Below are positions 49,253-57,875 of a stretch of 64,000 bases of DNA, piece by piece (the stretch's first letter is position 1; every line of letters starts with the position of its first letter). The notes under the pieces are model-generated. The model saw nothing but the letters and a program-made list of their open reading frames with translations. It was not told the DNA's origin and made no database searches. Source of the DNA: Lachnospiraceae bacterium (lineage in GTDB: Bacteria; Bacillota; Clostridia; Lachnospirales; Lachnospiraceae). A program made the position numbers and the translations under genes. The stretch is taken from positions 1 to 64,000 of the forward strand of contig JAILOK010000112.1 of NCBI GenBank assembly GCA_024690825.1, read 5' to 3'.

Positions 49253-51369
49253 TTGTAATCCTTTGAACAGCCTCTTAAGATCATGGCTGATTTGGACTGT
49301 ATGTAAACATGCAGATACCCGTGTCTGACCTCATAGGTAAAGGGTTCCGTCGTAAAGCTGTCCTCATAGGACAATATAAGCCTGCGAAGCCTGGCATGCA
49401 GCGGCAGTCCCGTTTCCCATATGGACATCTCAAAATCCTGAGCCTTGTCGTTATTGTTTACTATGATGATGCTTGCATATTCCCTGTTAAATCTGGCATA
49501 TGAGATCAGGGAATGCTCCGCCTTAAGTTTTTTGAGCGAACCTTCACGAAGTTCAATACACTCCCTGTGTATGCGTATGAGTGCCCTGTGATAATCGATC
49601 AGCTCAAAATTTTCATTTCCCCAGGGGAAGGGACGCCTGTTATCGGGATCCGTAAATCCGGTAAGTCCGGCCTCGTCCCCATAATATATGGTAGGACATC
49701 CGGGCCAGGTAAACTGCATCAGCACGGCCTCCCTCATCACAGCCATGTCAACTCCCTCATCGGCCGCCTTTGAGCCCAGAGTATTCAGCCTTCCGACCTT
49801 ATGGTTCGTTCTGGTTAAGAATCTTGAATGGTCATGGTTTGAAAGCTCATTCATGGCAGTGATCGCCGAAGGTTCCGTAAACTTGAGGTTATTATTGAAC
49901 ATTGACGAGAAAAAGGCTTCCTCATTTCCGAGCAGATCCTCCCTGAAATCATCGCTGTGTTTCTGCATGCCGGTCAGAAACCAGGTGACAGGCTCCATAA
50001 AGGCATCGTAATTCATCACGCTGTCCCATTCATTGCCCTTAAGCCACTCGGAAGGGTCACCGTAGTGCTCGGCGATTATCACGGCATCCTTGTTTGCCGT
50101 TTTCACCGCTTTTCTGAATTTCTGCCAGAATAAGTGATTATACTGCGGTGAATGTCCGAGATCCGCCGCAACATCAAGCCTCCAGCCGTCGCAGTTATAG
50201 GGCGGCGATACCCATTTGGCCGCGATCCGCAGTATATAATCCTCCAGATCCTTTGAGCCCTCATAATTCAGCTTCGGCAGCGTGTCATGTCCCCACCATC
50301 CGTCATAAGTTCCGTTATAGGGGAACTTCCCGCCGTGAAATTCAAAGAAATCGTGATACGGACTGTTTTCGCTTATATATGCTCCCGGCTCATAGCCTTC
50401 GGCTTCTTCGTAGATCCTTTCCCTGTCAAGCCATTTGTTGAAGGATCCGCAATGATTAAATACGCCGTCTATGATCACCCTTATCCCAAGTTCGTGGCAT
50501 CTGCCGGTCAGTTCGGCAAAAAGGGCATTACTGGCCTCAAGATTTGCTCTTGAAGTGACTCTTCTTTTGTATCTTTCAGCTTCGCGGTTATCCGTCGAAC
50601 CTGCAGGGAGAAGCGCCCCTCCGTCCTCGACTATCCTTCCTATGTGGGGATCTATATGATCATAGTCCTGAATATCATATTTGTGGTTACTTGGTGAAAC
50701 AAAGAGAGGGTTGAAATAGATAACATCGATACCCAGGCTCTTCAGATATGGGAGCTTGTCCATGACACCCTTTAGGTCTCCGCCGTAGAACCTCCGCACA
50801 TCCATCTCATGAGGCAGATCGTCCCAGTTTTCGACATGCTCGCTGTGACCGTTTATATAATAATATTCCCTGTCAAGAACATCGTTTGAGGGATCGCCGT
50901 TGCAGAACCTGTCCGTGTATATCTGATAGATCACCGCGCTTCTGCTCCAGGAGGGAACTGAAAATCCCGGGATTATGCAGAACTCAAAATACTCCTGCTC
51001 ATCCTTCACAACTCCCCTTCTGTCGTAAAAGGCGCTTGTTCTTCCGCTTTCAAAATAGAAATGATATCTTACCGGAGCATTATCTATGGTTATCCTTGTT
51101 TCATAATAATCAAACAGCCCCTCGCTTTCAGCCAGATCCATCAACAGCCTGTCACCGTTGTAGATCAGAAAGACATGATCCAGATTATTTTTTTCCGCCC
51201 TGAACCTGATAGTCACATAACTGTACGGCTCGGGCTCCAAAGGTGAGACATAGTCTGCTGTCACATCGCTGAAAAGTCCTCTTGTATGTAGGGTAGGTGT
51301 CATGGTCAGCATGTAGACACGCTTCATTTCCTTTTCGGAGAGGCCCTGCACCCAGTTGTACATATCCAT
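49249..51369 (-). CDS. GH13 alpha-glycosidase (neopullulanase/cyclomaltodextrinase type)
   Basis: 706 residues. An N-terminal beta-sandwich domain (about 15-130, CBM34-like), a GH13 barrel starting AVIYQIYTDRFCNGDPSND (about 146), and a C-terminal beta domain. Catalytic residues: nucleophile Asp in DGWRLDVAADLGH, acid Glu in VIIAEHYGDP, and the third acid in ELSNHDHSRFL. No signal peptide, so it acts in the cytoplasm on imported maltodextrins or cyclodextrins. RBS AGGAG before ATG 51369. It follows the RluA-like gene by 20 bp. Confidence 0.92.
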   Translation of the reverse strand: MDMYNWVQGLSEKEMKRVYMLTMTPTLHTRGLFSDVTADYVSPLEPEPYSYVTIRFRAEKNNLDHVFLIYNGDRLLMDLAESEGLFDYYETRITIDNAPVRYHFYFESGRTSAFYDRRGVVKDEQEYFEFCIIPGFSVPSWSRSAVIYQIYTDRFCNGDPSNDVLDREYYYINGHSEHVENWDDLPHEMDVRRFYGGDLKGVMDKLPYLKSLGIDVIYFNPLFVSPSNHKYDIQDYDHIDPHIGRIVEDGGALLPAGSTDNREAERYKRRVTSRANLEASNALFAELTGRCHELGIRVIIDGVFNHCGSFNKWLDRERIYEEAEGYEPGAYISENSPYHDFFEFHGGKFPYNGTYDGWWGHDTLPKLNYEGSKDLEDYILRIAAKWVSPPYNCDGWRLDVAADLGHSPQYNHLFWQKFRKAVKTANKDAVIIAEHYGDPSEWLKGNEWDSVMNYDAFMEPVTWFLTGMQKHSDDFREDLLGNEEAFFSSMFNNNLKFTEPSAITAMNELSNHDHSRFLTRTNHKVGRLNTLGSKAADEGVDMAVMREAVLMQFTWPGCPTIYYGDEAGLTGFTDPDNRRPFPWGNENFELIDYHRALIRIHRECIELREGSLKKLKAEHSLISYARFNREYASIIIVNNNDKAQDFEMSIWETGLPLHARLRRLILSYEDSFTTEPFTYEVRHGYLHVYIQSKSAMILRGCSKDYN

Positions 51370-51389
51370 ATCTGTCTCCTGTTACAATT

Positions 51390-52067
51390 TTATATCTTTT
51401 CCAAAAACTGCGGTCTTATCGTATATTCCAGTCTTTTTCCGGTAACCGGATGGGTAAAGGAAAGAGCGGTTGCTGCAAGACAGAGCGGTAACGACAAAAG
51501 TTCCTTCCCGTATTTCCTGTCGCCAACTATCGGCATTTTCGCGTTTGAGAGCTGCACTCTGATCTGATGATGTCTTCCCGTATTTAATAAAACCCTTAGC
51601 AGCCGGATATTCTTTCCGGCTTCTTTGGTAAACTCCTCTGTCACATCGTACCTTAATTCTGCCCTCTTTGCGCCCTTTGTGCCTTCGGGAACTATCCTTG
51701 AGATATTGGTCTTTTTATCGGTCAGGATATGATCCGAGAGGTCTGCGGAAGTTGGAAGATCATCCGAAAGCGGACACACCGCTGCCGTATATTCCTTTGA
51801 AAATCCACCCCTTTGAAGCTCTCCGGAAAGAACAGACGCCGCTTTCTGATTCTTTGCAAATACCATTATCCCTTCGACCGGTTCATCCAGTCTGTGGATC
51901 AGGCCGACATAGGGTTCATCCTTCACCCCGTCTCTTTCCCTGAAAAGACCTTTTAGTTCCGATATGCAGTCCCGTTTTGTCACAGTTTTGCTCTGTACCG
52001 GAAAATACGGCTCTTTGTCTATAACGATGATCTCTTCATCTTCATAAAGGATATTCCGGTCAAACAT
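51390..52067 (-). CDS. RluA-family pseudouridine synthase
   Basis: 225 residues, catalytic domain only (no S4 domain). The HRLDEPVEGIMVFAK box supplies the catalytic Asp (near 59), and LNTGRHHQIRVQ and GDRKYG are the other family motifs. It isomerises uridine in rRNA or tRNA; the target site cannot be told. Overlaps the NYN gene stop by 8 bp. Confidence 0.9.
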   Translation of the reverse strand: MFDRNILYEDEEIIVIDKEPYFPVQSKTVTKRDCISELKGLFRERDGVKDEPYVGLIHRLDEPVEGIMVFAKNQKAASVLSGELQRGGFSKEYTAAVCPLSDDLPTSADLSDHILTDKKTNISRIVPEGTKGAKRAELRYDVTEEFTKEAGKNIRLLRVLLNTGRHHQIRVQLSNAKMPIVGDRKYGKELLSLPLCLAATALSFTHPVTGKRLEYTIRPQFLEKI

Positions 52068-52812
52068 TTTTCAGACTTACGTGTACGGTTGAACCTTCCT
52101 TTTCAAGCTTTAAGGAATCAAACTGCTCAAGGAATTTTGACAGCTTTCCCGATCCGTAATTTCTCGTATCGAAATCCGGGTATCTTCTAGTCAGATGCTG
52201 TCCGAGCTCTCCAATATTGATGCTGTCCTCCTCGCCCTTTGCTTCAATTATCTGTTTTATTGCCTTCTCTATTGTGGACAGGCGGGTCTTTGAGGGTTTC
52301 TTTGATGTGCCCGTCTTTGTCTTGTCACCGGTTTTGGCGCTGTCCTTCTTTCCCGCTTTGGTCTCGGTATCCGCTTCCTTGTACAGAAGATCGAGCATCT
52401 TGAAATTATCGCAGGCCTTTCTTAATGCGTTGGGCGTCTTTGATTCTCCCATGCCCACGACCATCTTTCCTTCTTCCTTCAGGGTAGCCGCAAGCCTGGT
52501 GAAATCACTGTCACTTGATACCAGGCAGAACCCGTCAACGTTTCCCTTGTATAATATGGTCATCGCGTCAATGATCAGGGCAGAATCGGAAGAATTCTTC
52601 CCGACCGTATTATTGAACTGCTGTATGGGGATGATGGAATTATCGAGAAGCTTTTCCTTCCAGGTGGAAGAGTTCTGCCTTGTCCAGTCCCCGTATGCTC
52701 TTTTTATTGTTATATTTCCGTAGTTGCTGGCTTCGTTGAGGATCAGCTCAGTGTACTTTGAGGATATGTTCTCTATGTCTATGAGAACGGCAAATCGTTT
52801 TTCTTCTGCCAT
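52060..52812 (-). CDS. NYN (PIN-like) nuclease domain with C-terminal LOTUS/OST-HTH domain
   Basis: 250 residues from ATG 52812 (GGGAG 6 nt upstream; a longer frame would include the leader hairpin). NYN domain (about 5-145): acidic residues in AVLIDIENIS, SSDSALIIDAMTIL and LVSSDSDFTRLA form the metal site of LabA-like ribonucleases. A Lys/Thr-rich linker (about 150-180) leads to an OST-HTH/LOTUS RNA-binding domain (about 183-250: NIGELGQHLTRRYPDFDTRNYG, RNYGSGKLSKFLEQ). Probably cleaves or binds structured RNA; no substrate is known. Confidence 0.88.
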   Translation of the reverse strand: MAEEKRFAVLIDIENISSKYTELILNEASNYGNITIKRAYGDWTRQNSSTWKEKLLDNSIIPIQQFNNTVGKNSSDSALIIDAMTILYKGNVDGFCLVSSDSDFTRLAATLKEEGKMVVGMGESKTPNALRKACDNFKMLDLLYKEADTETKAGKKDSAKTGDKTKTGTSKKPSKTRLSTIEKAIKQIIEAKGEEDSINIGELGQHLTRRYPDFDTRNYGSGKLSKFLEQFDSLKLEKEGSTVHVSLKNV

Positions 52813-52839
52813 GATAAACTCCCAAAATCCTATGATATT

Positions 52840-52874
52840 ACAAATCCTCTTTTCGCAAGCGAAATCGGATTTGT
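52840..52874 (-). promoter_or_regulatory. Two-tier hairpin in the leader of the NYN gene
   Basis: ACAAATCC (52840-52847 complement) pairs with GGATTTGT, enclosing TTTCGC-TT-GCGAAA. It is on the predicted mRNA between promoter and start codon and has no T-tail, so it is not a terminator. Confidence 0.5.
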
Positions 52875-52933
52875 ACCTTTTGACCCTGATATCATCATAT
52901 GTTGCGTTTATTATAATAAAAAACACAAGATAT

Positions 52934-52963
52934 AGTATAAGACTTATGAGGTATATAAGTCAA
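52934..52963 (-). promoter_or_regulatory. Promoter of the NYN-rluA-glycosidase operon
   Basis: TTGACT (52958-52963), 18-bp spacer, TATACT (52934-52939), giving a ~120-nt leader that contains the hairpin at 52840-52874. Confidence 0.55.
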
Positions 52964-52968
52964 ACCGC

Positions 52969-53658
52969 CTAAACCTTAAAGCGGTAGCCGACTCCCCATA
53001 TGGTCTCAATATACTGGGGATTGGAGGTATCAGCCTCTATCTTTTCGCGTATCTTTTTAATGTGCACCGTCACCGTCGCTATATCACCGACAGACTCCAT
53101 CTCCCATATGTGTCTGAAAAGTTCTTCCTTTGAATAGACATGATTGGGATTCTGAGCCAGAAACGTCAGAAGATCAAATTCCTTTGTGGTAAAGGTCTTT
53201 TCCTCACCGTCAATCCACACTCTTCTGGCTGTCCTGTCTATCTTCAGACCACGTATCTCTATGGTTTCATTTCTGCCCGGCTTTCCGGCGGTGAGCCTTT
53301 CGTATCTTGAAAGATGCGCCTTGACCCTGGCAACAAGCTCACTGGGTGAAAAAGGTTTTGTCATATAGTCATCCGCTCCCAGGCCGAGACCCCGGATCTT
53401 GTCGATATCATCCTTTTTCGCGGACACTATTATGATGGGCGTGTTCTTTACGTTTCTGATCTTTTCACATATTTCAAAGCCCCCGACATCGGGAAGCATC
53501 AGATCAAGGACGATCAGATCGTAATCCTCCTTCAACGCCCTCTGCAGGCCGCGGCTTCCGGTGTTTTCTACTGTGACCGTAAATGCCGAAAGCTCCAGAT
53601 AATCCTTTTCAAGCTCGGCTATCGCCTCTTCATCCTCTATTATCAGTATGTTACTCAT
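52969..53658 (-). CDS. OmpR-family response regulator
   Basis: 229 residues. Receiver domain with the phospho-Asp in VLDLMLPDVGG (near 51), acidic pair in IEDEEA, Lys in MTKPFSPSELV; C-terminal winged helix (about 130-228, ending TIWGVGYRFKV). It follows and overlaps its histidine kinase by 8 bp on the coding strand. Targets unknown. Confidence 0.95.
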   Translation of the reverse strand: MSNILIIEDEEAIAELEKDYLELSAFTVTVENTGSRGLQRALKEDYDLIVLDLMLPDVGGFEICEKIRNVKNTPIIIVSAKKDDIDKIRGLGLGADDYMTKPFSPSELVARVKAHLSRYERLTAGKPGRNETIEIRGLKIDRTARRVWIDGEEKTFTTKEFDLLTFLAQNPNHVYSKEELFRHIWEMESVGDIATVTVHIKKIREKIEADTSNPQYIETIWGVGYRFKV

Positions 53659-54874
53659 CCGTTCTCTCCTCTATATCGTTTCCTACTATCCGAAACTGCA
53701 TATGCATGACAGTGCCCAGGCCCGGCTCGCTTTCCGCGCTGATCGTGCCGCCATGATCCTCAACTATCCTCTTTACGATCGAAAGACCTATGCCGGAGCC
53801 GCCTTTTGCCGAATTTCTCGAAGCGTCGGTCCGGAAAAATCTTTCAAAGATGTAAGGGAGATCCTTTGATTCTATGCCTTTTCCATTGTCGGCAATATCA
53901 ACCATCGCATAACCCCTGTCTTCGTATAGACTGATCCGAAGCCGCCCTTTTTCCTTGTCCATATATTTTATGGAGTTGCCCACGATGTTATTTACAACTT
54001 TTTTCAGCTGCACCGGATCGGCAGATATCCGGGCTCCTTCATCTATCTTATTGTCATATTTAAGCTCTATGTTTCTTGATTCCATATCGACCGAAAGCTC
54101 CCCGACCCAGTCATCAAAATAATCGGAGATCCTGATGTTTATGAAATAATAAGGAATCCTGTTTTCATCGATACCGGAATAAAATGTCAGCTCATTTATA
54201 AGCCGGTCTAAGTCATTTGCTTTGTTGTAGATCGTTCTCACATACTTTTCAAGCTTTTCCGGCGTATCCGCAACTCCGTCCATTATCCCCTCGGCATAGC
54301 CCTTTATCGATGTAACAGGGGTTTTTAAGTCATGGGATATATTGCTGACCATTTCCCGATTTGCCGCTTCATCTTCGACTATCTTTGTCTGGGACTCCTT
54401 CAGGATCCTTCTCATGTCATTGAAGTTCTCGCAAAGGACTGTTATCTCCTTTCCGCCTTTTTGGGGAACATTTACCTCCACATCAAGATTTCCCTCCTTG
54501 ATACCGTTCGTTGCGTCGGTAAGCTCCTTTACGGGTTTTAAGATCGAGTTCCTGACCCATTTCTCGCTCAGAAGTCCGACACCGGAAAGGATCAGTATTC
54601 CCGATACGACCATCCTTATGATGATGATGCGAAACATGGGCTTAAAAACGGACAGGTCCTGTATTACCGGAGAAAGCGTTCCGTCATCCTGCAGCGCGGG
54701 TATTATGACCTTTGCCACATCTAAAATTGATTCATTCTGGCCCACGATGCCGTATTCGCTTTCGATCGTATTTATCTCAACCCATATGACGGTATAAAAC
54801 ATTCCCGACATCACAAAGGCGGCGATCACGATTATCCCTATGAAGGCTATCTTCAGTCTGTTTTCTATCTTCAT
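53651..54874 (-). CDS. HAMP-domain sensor histidine kinase
   Basis: 407 residues from ATG 54874. TM1 (about 9-30), an extracellular segment of ~55 residues, TM2 (about 85-105), HAMP, H-box SNISHDLKTPVTSIKGYAEG (phospho-His near 197), N-box NNIVGNSIKYM and G boxes DNGKGIESKDLPYIFERFFR and GGSGIGLSI. No Shine-Dalgarno sequence precedes the ATG. A TGATATACT extended -10 ends ~8 bp upstream, so the mRNA may be leaderless. Pairs with the OmpR-type regulator. Confidence 0.94.
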   Translation of the reverse strand: MKIENRLKIAFIGIIVIAAFVMSGMFYTVIWVEINTIESEYGIVGQNESILDVAKVIIPALQDDGTLSPVIQDLSVFKPMFRIIIIRMVVSGILILSGVGLLSEKWVRNSILKPVKELTDATNGIKEGNLDVEVNVPQKGGKEITVLCENFNDMRRILKESQTKIVEDEAANREMVSNISHDLKTPVTSIKGYAEGIMDGVADTPEKLEKYVRTIYNKANDLDRLINELTFYSGIDENRIPYYFINIRISDYFDDWVGELSVDMESRNIELKYDNKIDEGARISADPVQLKKVVNNIVGNSIKYMDKEKGRLRISLYEDRGYAMVDIADNGKGIESKDLPYIFERFFRTDASRNSAKGGSGIGLSIVKRIVEDHGGTISAESEPGLGTVMHMQFRIVGNDIEERTDE

Positions 54875-54881
54875 GGATATC

Positions 54882-54890
54882 AGTATATCA
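54882..54890 (-). promoter_or_regulatory. Extended -10 immediately before the histidine kinase start
   Basis: TGATATACT on the minus strand; TATACT ends 7 bases before the ATG at 54874. The -35 region (AGTCAA) is poor. Confidence 0.4.
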
Positions 54891-54903
54891 CAAAAAAAAC
54901 CTG

Positions 54904-54932
54904 TTGACTTGCCGGTTCTTTTATCGGACAAT
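54904..54932 (+). promoter_or_regulatory. Promoter of the reverse rubrerythrin gene
   Basis: TTGACT (54904-54909), 17-bp spacer, GACAAT (54927-54932), divergent from the kinase promoter. Confidence 0.5.
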
Positions 54933-55005
54933 CATTAATAAGGTGATATGAGGCGCCGGTTAAACATCGGCCATTGCCAAACAAAGAGAAAGGAAGGTAT
55001 TTTTT

Positions 55006-55542
55006 ATGAAGTATGTATGTCAGGTTTGCGGATATGTTCATGAAGGCGATGAGCCGCCGGAGAAGTGCCCGCAGTGTAATGCTCCAAAAGAGAAATTTGT
55101 TGCGCAGTCAGGTGACATGGAATGGGCTGCCGAGCATGTGGTAGGTGTTGCGAAAGGCGCACCCGAGGATATAATCGCGGATCTTCGTAATAATTTCAAC
55201 GGCGAATGCTCTGAAGTGGGTATGTATCTGGCCATGAGCCGCCAGGCTTTCAGGGAAGGATACCCGGAGATCGGAGACTATTATCACAGAGCTGCTTTGG
55301 AGGAGGCTGAGCATGCTGCTAAATTTGCCGAACTTCTCGGCGAAGTTCTCACAGACTCCACAAAGAAGAACCTCCAGATGAGAGTTGATGCAGAAAACGG
55401 CGCAACAGCCGGAAAGACGGATCTGGCAAAGCGCGCAAAGGCGCTTAATCTTGATGCGATCCATGACACGGTTCATGAGATGGCGCGTGATGAGGCAAGG
55501 CACGGCAAAGCATTCAAAGGACTGCTGGAGAGATATTTTTAA
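55006..55542 (+). CDS. Reverse rubrerythrin (NADH peroxidase type)
   Basis: 178 residues. An N-terminal rubredoxin-like FeS4 domain ([10 protein letters not shown] and CPQC, residues 5-25) precedes the four-helix di-iron domain, the reverse of classical rubrerythrin. Iron ligands are in [24 protein letters not shown] and [11 protein letters not shown]. Such proteins reduce hydrogen peroxide (and oxygen) with electrons from NADH, a main defence of clostridia against oxygen. Strong GGAAGG RBS, single-gene unit with own terminator. Confidence 0.93.
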   Translation: MKYVCQVCGYVHEGDEPPEKCPQCNAPKEKFVAQSGDMEWAAEHVVGVAKGAPEDIIADLRNNFNGECSEVGMYLAMSRQAFREGYPEIGDYYHRAALEEAEHAAKFAELLGEVLTDSTKKNLQMRVDAENGATAGKTDLAKRAKALNLDAIHDTVHEMARDEARHGKAFKGLLERYF

Positions 55543-55557
55543 GATCCGAAATCAACC

Positions 55558-55588
55558 GGTCCCGGCACATATGTGCCGGGACCTTTTT
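55558..55588 (+). terminator. Terminator of the reverse rubrerythrin gene
   Basis: A perfect 13-bp palindromic stem with almost no loop (55558-55570 with 55571-55583), followed by TTTTT, 15 bp past the stop. Confidence 0.88.
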
Positions 55589-55635
55589 ATGCTTTTTATC
55601 CGGGACAGGATCCGCTTGTCTTTACAGAGGATTAT

Positions 55636-56514
55636 CTATTCAGGAATATAATCATAAAATGCCTCGTCCAAAGTGTCCTTTTTTTCTGCCCGCTTCGGTG
55701 CGGTACCGAATTTTTTCCGATATGCTTCGTTGAATACGGGTATGCTTTTGTATCCGCACTCATAACAGACTTCTGCGGGCGCCATTCCCTGTACTATCAT
55801 CTCATGTGCAAGTGAAAGTCTGCGGTTTATGATGTATTCATCCATCGTGCAGCCGAAGGTTTCCTTAAATGCTTTGATCATGTCGTCCGGATCCATCTCA
55901 AACCGTGAAGCTGTATCCTTAAGGTTAAGGTCGTCTTTAAGGTTTTCGTTTATTAAGCGCAGGACTTTTAAGATCCGGTCGTCTTCAGCTGAAGAAAGAG
56001 GTACCTCAAAAGATGAATCCTTTCTGCATCTTGCCGCTTCTATGAGAAACCGGAGCACTCCGATCTCGGACGCAAGTTCTGCCCCATACAATGTGGAATT
56101 CTTTTCCGTTTCGATCCTTTCAAACATTTTTATGAAATGTTCGGCATCCTTTTTTTCTGGACGGATCACATTTGCGGCTGCGGATGAAAACAGTTCGCAG
56201 ATATGGCATTCAGGCGTATCGAACCTCTCAAGCAGGCCGGAAGAAATATAGACGGTATAACGGTCGTAGAGTTCTCCTGCCTCAAAGACGGGTCTGTGAG
56301 GCACATTTATGCCGACAAGGATGATATCTCCGGACTGTATGTCATATGTCCTGCCGTCTATCATATAGCTTCCCCTGCCGTATTTTACAAAGGTCACCTT
56401 GTAGAAGGTATGAAAATGCGCAGGTGCATCCGTTCCCAGGATATCCGTATTATGGAAAAGCCTGAAGGTTTCGTGCAGATAACCCTTTTCTTTTATATCA
56501 TCGTTACCGGTCAT
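55636..56514 (-). CDS. AraC-family transcriptional regulator
   Basis: 292 residues. N-terminal cupin sensor (about 15-100: HFHTFYKVTFVKYGRGSYMIDG, GDIILVGINVPH) and C-terminal double helix-turn-helix (about 190-285: LNLKDTASRFEMDPDDMIKAFKE, MAPAEVCYECGYKSIPVFNEAYRKKFG). Usually regulates a sugar or surface pathway in response to a small ligand; no linked target genes are evident. 30 bp after ahcY on the same strand. Confidence 0.93.
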   Translation of the reverse strand: MTGNDDIKEKGYLHETFRLFHNTDILGTDAPAHFHTFYKVTFVKYGRGSYMIDGRTYDIQSGDIILVGINVPHRPVFEAGELYDRYTVYISSGLLERFDTPECHICELFSSAAANVIRPEKKDAEHFIKMFERIETEKNSTLYGAELASEIGVLRFLIEAARCRKDSSFEVPLSSAEDDRILKVLRLINENLKDDLNLKDTASRFEMDPDDMIKAFKETFGCTMDEYIINRRLSLAHEMIVQGMAPAEVCYECGYKSIPVFNEAYRKKFGTAPKRAEKKDTLDEAFYDYIPE

Positions 56515-56544
56515 GGCCTGCCCTCAAAAATACTTTGACATTTT

Positions 56545-57792
56545 TCAAAGCGACGAACTGTTGAGATACTTTTCCTGCTCGGGTGTAAGCTTATCTATGC
56601 TCTTTCCGAGGAATTTAAGCTTCATCTCGGCAACCGACCTGTCTACCTCTTCGGGCACGTCAATAAGCTTTTCTTTAAGCTCAGAGCCGTGTTCCACCAG
56701 ATATTTGGCTGAAAGAGCCTGGATCGCAAAGGACATGTCCATGATCTCGGCCGGATGTCCGTCTCCGCAGGCAAGGTTTACAAGGCGTCCTTCTCCGAGC
56801 ACATAAACCCATCTTCCGTCGGAAAGCTTATAACCCATTATATTGTTTCTCATTTCTTTCTTTTCAACCGCGATCTCTCTTAATCGTTTCATATCTATCT
56901 CGCAGTCAAAATGGCCGGCATTGCAGAGGATCGCTCCATCCTTTATTACGGAGAAGTCCTCTTCGTCTATGACCTTTTCGCAGCCGGTCACGGTAACAAA
57001 GAAATCCCCGAGTTTTGCGGCTTCCTTCATTGGCATTACATCAAAACCGTCCATGATCGCTTCTATGGATTTCACGGGATCTATCTCGGTGACTATGACC
57101 TTCGCGCCGAGACCCTTGGCCCTCATTGCCACTCCCTTTCCGCACCAGCCGTAACCGGCGACAACCACTATCTTTCCGGCAACGATCAGGTTTGTGGTTC
57201 TGTTGATACCGTCCCAGACAGACTGGCCGGTACCGTATCTGTTGTCAAAGAAATGCTTCATCTGGGCATTATTTACGCGCACCATGGGAAACTCAAGCTT
57301 GCCTTCCCTGTTCAATGCTTCAAGTCTGATGATGCCGGTAGTCGTTTCCTCGCATCCGCCCAAAACTCCCGGTATCAGATCCCGATACTGCGTATGCATC
57401 ATATGAACAAGGTCTCCACCGTCATCAATGATGATATTCGGACCGGGTGCAAGAACTGCCTTTATATGTCTTTCATATTCCTCATCCGTGCAGTCATACC
57501 AGGCATGAACCTCAAGTCCTGCCTTTACAAGGGCTGCCGCCACATCATCCTGGGTGGAAAGAGGATTGGAACCGGTAACATACATCTCGGCTCCGCCCGC
57601 ATTCAAAACCAGGCACAAAAATGCTGTCTTTGCCTCAAGGTGAACTGACAGCGCGATCTTTTTCCCCTTAAAAGGCTTTGTCTTTTCAAACTCGTCGTAC
57701 AGTGTACGAAGGAGATCGCAGTGTCTCCTGACCCATTCTATCTTTTCCTCTCCCGAGGGGGCCAGTTCTATGTTTCTGATGTCGCTTGACAT
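56545..57792 (-). CDS. ahcY: Adenosylhomocysteinase
   Basis: 415 residues from ATG 57792 (AGGAGG 8 nt upstream; the longer frame runs back into a terminator and is discarded). NAD Rossmann motif VVAGYGWCGKGVAMRAKG (about 209-226), substrate residues in DDGGDLVHMMHTQY and VNNAQMKHFFDNRYGTGQS, and C-terminal NAD-binding end. It splits S-adenosylhomocysteine into homocysteine and adenosine. It begins ~30 bp after the terminator of the repeat-protein gene. Confidence 0.95.
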   Translation of the reverse strand: MSSDIRNIELAPSGEEKIEWVRRHCDLLRTLYDEFEKTKPFKGKKIALSVHLEAKTAFLCLVLNAGGAEMYVTGSNPLSTQDDVAAALVKAGLEVHAWYDCTDEEYERHIKAVLAPGPNIIIDDGGDLVHMMHTQYRDLIPGVLGGCEETTTGIIRLEALNREGKLEFPMVRVNNAQMKHFFDNRYGTGQSVWDGINRTTNLIVAGKIVVVAGYGWCGKGVAMRAKGLGAKVIVTEIDPVKSIEAIMDGFDVMPMKEAAKLGDFFVTVTGCEKVIDEEDFSVIKDGAILCNAGHFDCEIDMKRLREIAVEKKEMRNNIMGYKLSDGRWVYVLGEGRLVNLACGDGHPAEIMDMSFAIQALSAKYLVEHGSELKEKLIDVPEEVDRSVAEMKLKFLGKSIDKLTPEQEKYLNSSSL

Positions 57793-57820
57793 ATTATTAT
57801 CCTCCTGAAAAAACTCCGAA

Positions 57821-57852
57821 AAAAAACTAAAGGGCAGGTTTCCCTGCCCTTT
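57821..57852 (-). terminator. Terminator between the repeat-protein gene and ahcY
   Basis: 10-bp perfect stem (57829-57838 with 57843-57852), GAAA-type loop on the minus strand, then a run of eight T. It ends ~30 bp before the ahcY start codon, leaving little room for a separate ahcY promoter. Confidence 0.85.
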
Positions 57853-57875
57853 AACTTTCGATCCCAATTTACCGA

